Shown here one piece after another: positions 1-5,433 of a stretch of DNA of 6,695 nucleotides. The DNA is from G039029935 sp039029935 (GTDB taxonomy: Bacteria; Chloroflexota; Anaerolineae; Caldilineales; Caldilineaceae), in assembly GCA_039029935.1 (NCBI GenBank), contig JBCCFC010000765.1, forward strand, positions 1 to 6,695, written 5' to 3'. A program made the position numbers and the translations under genes. The number at the start of each line of letters is the position of its first letter. Within the stretch, counting starts at the first letter, position 1. The notes below the pieces were generated by a model that searched no databases, was not told the DNA's origin, and saw nothing but the letters and a program-made list of their open reading frames with translations.

Positions 1-28
1 GCGCATGATTGAAGCACTCTAAATCGTC

Positions 29-58
29 TAGACTAAAATCATGCAGTGTTGATAAAAT
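29..58 (+). promoter_or_regulatory. Candidate sigma70 promoter for rsgA (extended -10)
   Basis: A -10 like TAAAAT lies at 53-58, preceded by TGA at 50-52, which gives the extended -10 form TGnTAAAAT. A -35 like TAGACT lies 18 nt upstream at 29-34 and is a weak match. Transcription would start near 65 and give a leader of about 100 nt. A second -10-like TAGAAT at 87-92 has no good -35. The leader also has ACAATTCA-type short direct repeats around 110-132. This is a pattern match by eye only. Confidence 0.35.
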
Positions 59-152
59 TTTAGTGGCACAAACCATCTACTCATGATAGAATAAGAACCA
101 TAATCGTGAACAATTCAACAATTCAACAATTCACAAATTAGCCATTAGAATC

Positions 153-171
153 AAAAGGAGTCATGCCTTTG
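153..171 (+). promoter_or_regulatory. Ribosome binding site and start-codon choice of rsgA
   Basis: AAAAGGAG at 153-160 is a strong Shine-Dalgarno core, but it ends only 2 nt before the ATG at 163. The in-frame TTG at 169-171 (codon 3) sits 8 nt after the core, which is much closer to ideal spacing. Either codon could be the true start and the protein would differ by two residues. No other in-frame ATG exists before the GTPase domain. Confidence 0.5.
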
Positions 172-1281
172 CCAAAACAACTTAACAGTCAACACGACGA
201 TGTCACAAAATATGAGGAGTATGATGATTACGGCGACTATCGCCAACGGGGGTTTAAGAAACCCAAACCAAAACGAAAATCAAAAGAACTGATTCCGGGC
301 ATTGTGGTCCGAGGGCGCGGTCATCACTATGATGTGCAGACTTGGTTTAATACAGGTGGTGATACTGGGGCTAATACTGGGCGTGACCATGATCCCAACG
401 CTGAAAATGGCTTCCGTCTCTGTCGTGTCCGTGGGCGGTTGCTGCAAGAAAAACAGACCAGCACACTGGTGGCGGTGGGCGACCGTGTGAAGGTGCTGCC
501 CAACGGTACAACCAAGGGGCAAATTGAAGAGATTGAAGAGCGCGAGACGGCTCTCAGTCGTCGCCAACCCTTTGCCAACCCGCCAATGGAGGATGTCATC
601 CTTGCCAACCCCGATCAAGTGCTGATTGTCTTTGCCATTCAACAACCCGACCCCCATCTGCGCATGTTGGACCGCTTTTTGGTCATCGCCGAATACAGCG
701 AACTCCCTGCCATCATCTGCGTCAACAAAGTTGATTTGGTGGAGATGGACTATGCTAAACAAACATTTGGTCTGTACGAAGAAATCGGGTATGATGTCTG
801 TTATACCAGCACTGAGACGGGTGAGGGGCTTGACAAATTGCGCACGTTAATGCATGGACAGACGTCGGTTCTCTCTGGCCCCAGCGGTGTCGGTAAGAGC
901 AGCCTGCTCAATGCACTCTACCCGCAGCTAAATTTAGATACAGGTGAACTGCGTGATTTTCTGGGCAAGGGTCGCCATACGACGCGTGCCGCGCATCTGC
1001 TGCAAATCCCCACTAAAAGTGATGACCCCGATGCGCTGACCTTTGTTGCCGACACACCCGGTATCCGCGAGTTGGGGCTGTTTGACATCGAAACCGCCGA
1101 CCTTGGCTTTTGTTATAAAGAGATCGAACCTTTTGTTAATGACTGTCACTTCCCCAACTGCACACATGACCATGAGCCAGGGTGTGCCGTGCGTCAAGCG
1201 GTGGAGGATGGACATGTTACGCACGTGCGTTATGATAGTTATTTACGGTTGATGCGTGGGGAACATTTGAATACAAACTAA
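163..1281 (+). CDS. rsgA: RsgA, ribosome small-subunit-dependent GTPase (circularly permuted)
   Basis: The 372-residue protein is a GTPase of late 30S subunit maturation: it binds the decoding region and is stimulated by the small subunit. An OB fold spans about 45-130. The permuted GTPase motifs follow in the family order: NKVD (G4) at 188-191, GPSGVGKS (P-loop) at 239-246, GRHTT (G2) at 270-274 and DTPG (G3) at 297-300. The C-terminal zinc module is C328-x4-C333-x-H335-x5-C341, with all four ligands present. The first 40 residues are unusual: a Tyr/Asp/Glu-rich run (17-26) is followed by a Lys/Pro-rich basic run (32-42). An extra loop of about 20 residues at 63-83 interrupts the OB fold. 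The gene appears to be transcribed alone, with a strong stem-loop 14 nt after its stop. The identification is secure; only the exact start codon is uncertain. Confidence 0.97.
   Translation: MPLPKQLNSQHDDVTKYEEYDDYGDYRQRGFKKPKPKRKSKELIPGIVVRGRGHHYDVQTWFNTGGDTGANTGRDHDPNAENGFRLCRVRGRLLQEKQTSTLVAVGDRVKVLPNGTTKGQIEEIEERETALSRRQPFANPPMEDVILANPDQVLIVFAIQQPDPHLRMLDRFLVIAEYSELPAIICVNKVDLVEMDYAKQTFGLYEEIGYDVCYTSTETGEGLDKLRTLMHGQTSVLSGPSGVGKSSLLNALYPQLNLDTGELRDFLGKGRHTTRAAHLLQIPTKSDDPDALTFVADTPGIRELGLFDIETADLGFCYKEIEPFVNDCHFPNCTHDHEPGCAVRQAVEDGHVTHVRYDSYLRLMRGEHLNTN
350..385 (+). repeat. 12-bp tandem repeat (3 units) inside rsgA
   Basis: Three imperfect 12-bp units, each beginning ATAC(T/A)GG, run in frame and encode the tetrapeptides NTGG, DTGA and NTGR (residues 63-74). 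They form part of the extra OB-fold loop. The loop is hydrophilic and Gly/Asp-rich, as expected for a surface expansion. Confidence 0.6.
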
Positions 1282-1295
1282 ACAGATTGCGCGTT

Positions 1296-1346
1296 AGAGT
1301 GGTCCAATGGATTGATGGGTGACCTATCAATCCATTGGACCACTCT
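1296..1346 (+). terminator. Perfect 21-bp stem-loop after rsgA (terminator or palindromic element)
   Basis: The arms at 1296-1316 and 1326-1346 are exact reverse complements over 21 bp, separated by a 9-nt loop (1317-1325). It begins 14 nt after the rsgA stop codon, the usual place for a terminator. No T-run follows the right arm (GTCAGCACC), so it is not a canonical intrinsic terminator. Alternatives are a 3'-end mRNA stabiliser or a dispersed palindromic repeat. The inverted repeat itself is certain; its role is not. Confidence 0.55.
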
Positions 1347-1391
1347 GTCAGCACCTAGACTTTGTAGCGGTAGTTTTTGTCCATGTGTATC

Positions 1392-1420
1392 AAATGTATA
1401 ACTTTTAAATGTGTAACTTT
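1392..1420 (+). repeat. Two 14-bp direct repeats upstream of the EamA gene
   Basis: AAATGTATAACTTT at 1392-1405 and AAATGTGTAACTTT at 1407-1420 differ at one base and are one base apart, giving a 15-bp period. The block lies about 100 nt before the transporter start. It could be a tandem regulator site or chance AT-rich repetition. The first unit contains a TATAAC that resembles a -10 box but has only a weak -35. The rest of the gap 1347-1517 holds nothing else clear apart from a possible -10 TAGAAT at 1494-1499. Confidence 0.35.
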
Positions 1421-1517
1421 CAATGCTTATTTTTGAGTCATACCAACATATTCGTCACCCCTTCCAGGAAGTGTTCTTGGGCAATTTATTCTGTAGAATG
1501 GCCTAAAGGAAGAGCCA

Positions 1518-2444
1518 ATGTCAACATCGCTGCGCACTATCGGCCAAACAATGGGTCAAACAGTAGGCAAAGTCAGTGAAACCGTCACCGACGGTTTTCT
1601 CTTTTTACTTTTGGCAAATATCTGCCTGAGTACAGTGCCGATTGCTGTGAAGATTGGGCTAACACCGGATACTTCCGTATTTGCCCTGCTCGTATTCAGA
1701 GTGCTGTTGGCTTCACTCATGCTCTGGGTCTATTTCCTTGCCTTCAAGCGCGATACGATTCGCTTTGACCAAGCGGGATTGTTTAGCTGTCTGCTGGCGG
1801 CGATTGCCAACTGCTTCTCTATGTTTTGCAACTTCATGGCGATCTCCTACATCGACGCATCGCTCATGGTTATTGTCAATACGACGACCTTTATCGCTGT
1901 TGTCATTCTGCTATTGATGATGCAAGGGGAACAGCCATCACGCCTGGACCTTATTCGGTTTCTGATTGGTTCGGTCGGTGTCTACCTCTTTGTCGGTGTA
2001 CTGGGTGAGTTACACTGGCTAGGTATCCTATTGGCGATGGCAACGGCCTTTTTCTATGGCATCCATGTCACCATCATCCAAGTTCGCTTAAGCGCGTACG
2101 ATTCGCAGGGGGTCACGCTCTATGTCATCACGTTTATGACGCTGATACTGGGCAGCATCTATTTGGCGTTAGGCTCTCGCTGGCCGACCTTTGGGCCAGT
2201 CACCTGGGGCGCGTTATTATGGCTGGCACTTGTGGCAACGGGCATGGCGCGGATATTTCTGTTTATCGGCATCAAGCGTGCGGGCAGTCGCCAAGCTGCG
2301 CTGCTTATGCCCTTTGGCACATTGTTGACGGTCGGGCTTGCGACGTGGCTCTTAAATGAATCGGTGACGTTACAACAGTGGTTGGGAACGGTGTTAGTCG
2401 TGGTCAGTGTGGCACTGGGGGCAAGGGCAAAAAAACGAGCATAA
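1518..2444 (+). CDS. EamA/DMT-family inner-membrane transporter
   Basis: The 308-residue protein is very hydrophobic and fits the ten-helix drug/metabolite transporter plan with two EamA repeats (about 26-136 and 146-303). Likely membrane segments are about 26-48, 54-76, 86-108, 112-135, 146-163, 166-187, 198-219, 227-249, 258-279 and 285-302. The second half ends with the typical family signature LLNES at 278-282, a Gln-Trp-Leu-Gly turn and the last helix, followed by a basic cytoplasmic tail (RAKKRA). AAGGA at 1506-1510 lies 7 nt before the ATG, which supports this start. The first 25 residues precede helix 1 and contain a TxGQ repeat. Family members export or import amino acids, nucleotides and other metabolites; no substrate can be assigned here. 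It is 366 bp from the next intact gene and is probably its own transcription unit. Confidence 0.9.
   Translation: MSTSLRTIGQTMGQTVGKVSETVTDGFLFLLLANICLSTVPIAVKIGLTPDTSVFALLVFRVLLASLMLWVYFLAFKRDTIRFDQAGLFSCLLAAIANCFSMFCNFMAISYIDASLMVIVNTTTFIAVVILLLMMQGEQPSRLDLIRFLIGSVGVYLFVGVLGELHWLGILLAMATAFFYGIHVTIIQVRLSAYDSQGVTLYVITFMTLILGSIYLALGSRWPTFGPVTWGALLWLALVATGMARIFLFIGIKRAGSRQAALLMPFGTLLTVGLATWLLNESVTLQQWLGTVLVVVSVALGARAKKRA
1536..1571 (+). repeat. 12-bp tandem repeat (3 units) in the transporter N-terminus
   Basis: Three diverged 12-bp units at 1536-1547, 1548-1559 and 1560-1571 encode TIGQ, TMGQ and TVGK (residues 7-18). The pattern AC-N4-GG-N2-AA is shared by all units. They lie in the hydrophilic N-terminal tail ahead of the first membrane helix, where length changes would be tolerated. 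Confidence 0.55.
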
Positions 2445-2491
2445 CTCAAACACGAATGTAGACCAACAATGAGTTGACCCCGACCGGAGGC

Positions 2492-2728
2492 AACCTTGCG
2501 CATGACCGTAAACGATTGACCGTAAAACTTAGCGGGGATGATTGCCAGACATGCAGCGCATCACGGGTGATTGAGCCGGGTCCATCAGGCTATTCCGATC
2601 TTGCACAGGCACAGAATGGCACGATTCTGTGTATCTATGAGGATGGGATGATGGCGCGCATGACTGATACGCGGGCGGTGACGGTTGCACGGTTTGATGT
2701 TGACTGGATAAAAGAGAAAGAAGAGTGA
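2492..2728 (+). pseudogene. C-terminal remnant of an exo-alpha-sialidase (BNR/Asp-box family)
   Basis: An open stretch of about 78 codons ending at TGA 2726-2728 reads like the last part of a bacterial sialidase. It contains HDRKRLTVKLS (matching the usual R-x-N-L-T-V-R-L-S strand, whose first Arg corresponds to the third triad arginine), then GPSGYSDLA, where the Tyr (codon 2591-2593) matches the family nucleophile, then NGTILCIYEDG and VARFDVDWI, the normal final strand. Nothing resembling the propeller blades that should precede it is present: the transporter stop is 48 nt upstream and a TAG at 2459-2461 closes the frame. The Asp-box S-x-D-x-G-x-T-W reads SGDDCQTC, losing both Gly and Trp. 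The only upstream start in frame is a TTG at 2474 without a suitable ribosome site. I read it as a deletion remnant, not an expressed gene. The match is from memory of the family, by eye. Confidence 0.7.
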
Positions 2729-2789
2729 TGAGTGATGAGTGATGAGTGAAAAGTGAAAAGTGAAGAGTGATGAGTGAAGGGTGATTAGT
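2720..2789 (+). repeat. Ten tandem 7-bp units (GATGAGT-type heptamers)
   Basis: Ten consecutive heptamers of the form GA(T/A)(G/A)AGT run without interruption: GATGAGT occurs four times and the variants GAAAAGT, GAAGAGT, GAAGGGT and GATTAGT fill the rest. The array begins inside the last codons of the sialidase remnant, supplies its stop codon, and ends 21 nt before the regulator start. Heptanucleotide intergenic arrays are known in cyanobacteria and some other bacteria. No promoter was recognised in this gap, so the array may sit in the leader of the downstream operon. Confidence 0.8.
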
Positions 2790-2810
2790 TGAAGGGATTA
2801 AGGAAATCAT

Positions 2811-4418
2811 ATGGCGAAACAAGAATCATTCATCTCTCTTAGTGGCATCGACCTTGACCGTGCATCCCCCAAACCACTCCATCGTCAGCTCTACGAGGCG
2901 TTGCGTACCATGACGTTGGCGGGGCAATTGCCTGCTGGCTCGAGGCTGCCCCCTACCCGCGCCCTGAGCCAAGAACTTGCAATTTCGCGCAGCACCATAG
3001 TCAATGCCTTTGACCAACTTATGGCGGAGGGGTATCTGGAAGGGAAAGTGGGGGCGGGGACATTTGTAAGCGAAGCGTTGCCGGAAGAGATGTTAACGGT
3101 GAGTCGGTATTCGGTGGATCAGCATTCGGTCGGTGGGTTAGAGCCTATTGAGGAGGGATACTTGTCCAAACGAGGTCGGCAAATGGTGGGCAATCCGATT
3201 CGTGATGACGCGTGTCTCCGGGCGTTTACACCGGGGGTTCCTGAAACCAACTTCTTTCCCTTTGGCGTTTGGCGGCGGCTGCTCAACAAGCATTGGGATG
3301 CACCCACCCCAACGCAGTTGACCTATGGCATGGCGGCTGGCTATCTCCCCCTGCGTCAAGCCATTGCTGACTATGTGCAGATGGCGCGTGGTGTACGCTG
3401 TACGGCCGAGCAGGTCATCATCGTCTCTGGCTCACAGCAGGGGTTGCATCTCACTGTGCAGTTGTTGACTGATGCTGGTGATGCTGCCTGGATTGAAGAC
3501 CCTGGCTACAAGGGGACACAGGCCGTTTTTCTGGGTGCCGGGCTGGATGTTACCCCTGTACCCGTCGATGCACAAGGGCTACGTGTAGATGACGGTCTAC
3601 GCCATTGTCCCCATGCGCGGATTGTCTATACCTGCCCGTCGCACCAGTACCCAGCGGGTGTGACCCTAAGTTTGGCGCGTCGGATGCAGTTACTGTCATG
3701 GGCGCAACAGACAGGTGCATGGATTCTTGAAGACGACTATGACAGCGAATATCGTTTTGCGGATCATCCTCTAGCCTCGCTGCAAGGATTAGCACACAGT
3801 CATATGCCACACAGTCATCTGCCACACAGTCATCTGCCACACAGTCATCTGCCACACAGTCACATAAACGGGCATAGCATTCAAAAGAACAGCCCTGCCA
3901 ACCAAGTCATCTATCTGGGTACGTTTAGCAAAGTCCTCTTCCCCGCGTTACGTCTAGGCTACATGATTGTGCCGCCCGCCCTTAGTGAAGCCTTTGCCAC
4001 CGCCCGTCGTTACATCGACCGAGGCTCCCCCATCGTCACGCAGATGGCCCTCACCGACTTTATCAACGGCGGTCACTTTGCGCGCCACATTCGCCGGATG
4101 CGCACCCTTTATGCGTGTCGGCAACAGGTGCTAATCGAGTCGATTGCCGAGCATTGTGGAGACTGGGTGACAACCAGAGCGGCTCCGGCGGGTCTCCATC
4201 TAGTGGGTTGGTTGCAGGATGATCTGGACGATGTCTCTGTCTCTGAAACATTGCATGATGCGGGGATTGACGCGCCATCGTTATCTAGTTATCGCATTGC
4301 AAAAACAGGCAACCAAGAAGGGGGGTTGGTCATGGGCTATGCCGCATTGGATGAAGGTGTGATTCGTGCAAGCGTGAAAAAGATAGGTACGGTACTGCGA
4401 GATATAAGGAGGCCATGA
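2811..4418 (+). CDS. MocR/GabR-type transcriptional regulator (GntR winged helix + aminotransferase-like domain)
   Basis: The 535-residue protein has a GntR-type winged helix at about 15-88 (PLHRQLYEALR, LPPTRALSQELAISRSTI, then the wing GYLEGKVGAGTFV) and a fold-type I aminotransferase-like domain from about 135 to the end. Cofactor residues are present: SGSQQGLHL (206-214), the EDDYDSEYR strand (307-315) whose Asp faces the PLP ring nitrogen, and TFSKVLFPALRLGY (371-384) with the Schiff-base lysine K374. The family binds PLP and an amino acid or amine ligand and controls nearby genes, often as dimers. AAGGA at 2800-2804, 6 nt before ATG, supports the start. Most relatives are about 450-500 residues; the excess is mainly a His-rich insertion at 329-355 just before the lysine strand. 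The stop overlaps the kinase start (ATGA), so that kinase is the obvious candidate target or partner. The effector is unknown. Confidence 0.93.
   Translation: MAKQESFISLSGIDLDRASPKPLHRQLYEALRTMTLAGQLPAGSRLPPTRALSQELAISRSTIVNAFDQLMAEGYLEGKVGAGTFVSEALPEEMLTVSRYSVDQHSVGGLEPIEEGYLSKRGRQMVGNPIRDDACLRAFTPGVPETNFFPFGVWRRLLNKHWDAPTPTQLTYGMAAGYLPLRQAIADYVQMARGVRCTAEQVIIVSGSQQGLHLTVQLLTDAGDAAWIEDPGYKGTQAVFLGAGLDVTPVPVDAQGLRVDDGLRHCPHARIVYTCPSHQYPAGVTLSLARRMQLLSWAQQTGAWILEDDYDSEYRFADHPLASLQGLAHSHMPHSHLPHSHLPHSHLPHSHINGHSIQKNSPANQVIYLGTFSKVLFPALRLGYMIVPPALSEAFATARRYIDRGSPIVTQMALTDFINGGHFARHIRRMRTLYACRQQVLIESIAEHCGDWVTTRAAPAGLHLVGWLQDDLDDVSVSETLHDAGIDAPSLSSYRIAKTGNQEGGLVMGYAALDEGVIRASVKKIGTVLRDIRRP
3793..3862 (+). 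repeat. 15-bp in-frame tandem repeat encoding a His-rich segment
   Basis: Four 15-bp units (CACACAGTCATCTGC, the first with one change) at 3793-3852 are followed by a partial fifth unit to 3862. Read in frame they encode repeated PHSHL and place 11 histidines between residues 329 and 355 of the MocR-type regulator. The period is a multiple of three, so gain or loss of units would keep the frame. The near-identity of units suggests recent expansion. Confidence 0.9.
4406..4412 (+). promoter_or_regulatory. Strong Shine-Dalgarno of the kinase gene, inside the regulator's last codons
   Basis: AAGGAGG matches the anti-Shine-Dalgarno well. It ends 2 nt before the first ATG (4415) and 5 nt before the adjacent in-frame ATG (4418), so the second Met is the better-spaced start. 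It lies within the coding sequence of the upstream gene, which implies translational coupling. Confidence 0.7.
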
Positions 4419-5230
4419 TGCCCAATTTATCGTTTCCAGAGCCAATTCAAGACCTGTTAGTCGGCTATAAAACCACAGGCGAAAATCATAAAACATGCTC
4501 CCAAGCCGATGTGTATCTTTACCAACCAACCCCTGAAGATGTATCCAAACACAACCTCTTTGTCAAGCGCCAAAACATCCACGCCGCTCCAGCAGAGGCA
4601 GACCTGCACACCGAAAGGGTGGCAATGAGCTGGCTACAAGGCAAATTGGCTGTACCACAGGTGATGGGCTATCATCGTGTAGGCGATATCGAATATTTGG
4701 TGACAACACAAATCATGGGCTGGAGTGCGATTGATGAACGCGCCTATGAGGATATTCCCACACTCATACACTTGTTGGCGCAAGGATTGCAACAGTTCCA
4801 TGCGTTGCCTTTTGCAGGTTGCCCACTGGACTGCCGTCTCGAAACCGGGTTGACTGAGATTAAACGGTTTCTGGTGGAGGATGTTCTGGACCGACAAAGT
4901 TTGCCCGAAGACGTGCGCACGTTGACACCAGCCGCCATTATGGACACGATTCAGGCGCAGCGACCAGCATCTGCCACGCCCGAAGATTTGGTCTTTACAC
5001 ATGGTGACTATTGTCTACCCAACATCATCGTCCAAGGCAACCAACTCATGGGCTTTATCGACTTGGGGTATGCTGGTATTGCTGACCGCTATCGTGATTT
5101 TGTCTCGGTCGATAACAGTATTCGGCGCAATGTAGGTGATGAGTGGGTTCCGCTCTTCTGGAAAGCGTATGGGGTTGAGATTGATCCCGATAAATTTGCA
5201 TTCTATCAGATGCTCCATGATTTAATTTAA
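4415..5230 (+). CDS. APH(3')-like kinase of the aminoglycoside phosphotransferase superfamily
   Basis: The 271-residue protein aligns by eye along its whole length with APH(3') enzymes, which transfer phosphate from ATP to a hydroxyl of a small molecule. ATP-site residues are present: K51 in LFVKRQ and E67 in the helix TERVAMSWLQGKL, followed by VPQV. The catalytic loop is HGDYCLPN (196-203) with base D198 and metal ligand N203, and the second metal ligand is D216 in GFIDLG. The C-terminus IADRYRD...FAFYQMLHDLI matches the family end. Substrate-side positions differ from APH(3')-IIa/IIIa: the Arg after DxG is Y219, the acidic pair is R238-N239, and the terminal acidic/aromatic end is H-D-L-I. 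Aminoglycoside resistance should therefore not be assumed. The gene overlaps the MocR-type regulator by 4 bp and is surely co-transcribed with it. Start may be 4415 or 4418. Confidence 0.9.
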   Translation: MMPNLSFPEPIQDLLVGYKTTGENHKTCSQADVYLYQPTPEDVSKHNLFVKRQNIHAAPAEADLHTERVAMSWLQGKLAVPQVMGYHRVGDIEYLVTTQIMGWSAIDERAYEDIPTLIHLLAQGLQQFHALPFAGCPLDCRLETGLTEIKRFLVEDVLDRQSLPEDVRTLTPAAIMDTIQAQRPASATPEDLVFTHGDYCLPNIIVQGNQLMGFIDLGYAGIADRYRDFVSVDNSIRRNVGDEWVPLFWKAYGVEIDPDKFAFYQMLHDLI

Positions 5231-5231
5231 C

Positions 5232-5421
5232 ATAAAAAAGCTTTCAGCGAATCAGCCGTCAGCTTGTTAGCTGGCCAGCTTTCAGCCAGAATTAGGCCAT
5301 ATTTCGGGGTCGATTTTTATACTTTCCTATGCTATAAAAAAATGTTCAGCGAATCAGCCGTCAGCGTTCAGCCAGAATCTGACCGTGTCTCTTGGCTGAT
5401 TTTATCCTTTCCTAGACTATC
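5232..5421 (+). repeat. Diverged tandem duplication with TCAGC heptads
   Basis: Two related blocks of about 90-100 bp fill the gap between kinase and dehydrogenase. Identical cores of 21 bp occur at 5243-5263 and 5345-5365, and a second identical 12-bp segment (TTCAGCCAGAAT) at 5281-5292 and 5367-5378. Each block starts with an A-run (ATAAAAAA) and ends with a similar GATTTTAT, CTTTCCTA, CTAT tail. Copy 1 has 17 bp between the cores, including the 12-bp palindrome AGCTGGCCAGCT (5269-5280); copy 2 has a single base there. TCAGC recurs at 7-8 bp intervals in both. No canonical terminator for the kinase gene is visible, although TCAGCCA (5368-5374) and TGGCTGA (5393-5399) can pair ahead of TTTTA. 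Confidence 0.75.
5310..5338 (+). promoter_or_regulatory. Candidate extended -10 promoter for the dehydrogenase
   Basis: TGC at 5330-5332 followed by TATAAA at 5333-5338 forms an extended -10; TCGATT at 5310-5315, 17 nt upstream, is a weak -35. Transcription would start near 5345, so the second repeat block and its possible 7-bp hairpin (5368-5399) would be the 5' leader. The corresponding position in copy 2 reads GACTATCAA and has lost the match. Confidence 0.4.
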
Positions 5422-5433
5422 AAGGAGAACTTC

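Noticed and set aside
2..22. Possible last codons (RMIEAL, stop) of an upstream gene
   Set aside because: Six codons at the window edge cannot distinguish a real gene end from chance.
280..762. A 160-codon open frame on the minus strand within rsgA
   Set aside because: It lies wholly antisense to a confidently identified gene, shows no recognisable domain and has no ribosome site.
2529..2822. A minus-strand frame rich in Ser, Leu, Ile, Thr and His across the heptamer array
   Set aside because: Its composition comes from translating the 7-bp repeats; the rest overlaps the sialidase remnant on the other strand and has no family similarity.
3550..3855. A minus-strand frame starting with repeated ADDCV residues
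   Set aside because: It is the antisense reading of the 15-bp His repeat and neighbouring MocR-type sequence; the apparent protein repeat is a by-product.
3793..3862. CRISPR-like short repeats
   Set aside because: The units are adjoining 15-mers without spacers and are in frame within a gene, so this is a coding tandem repeat.
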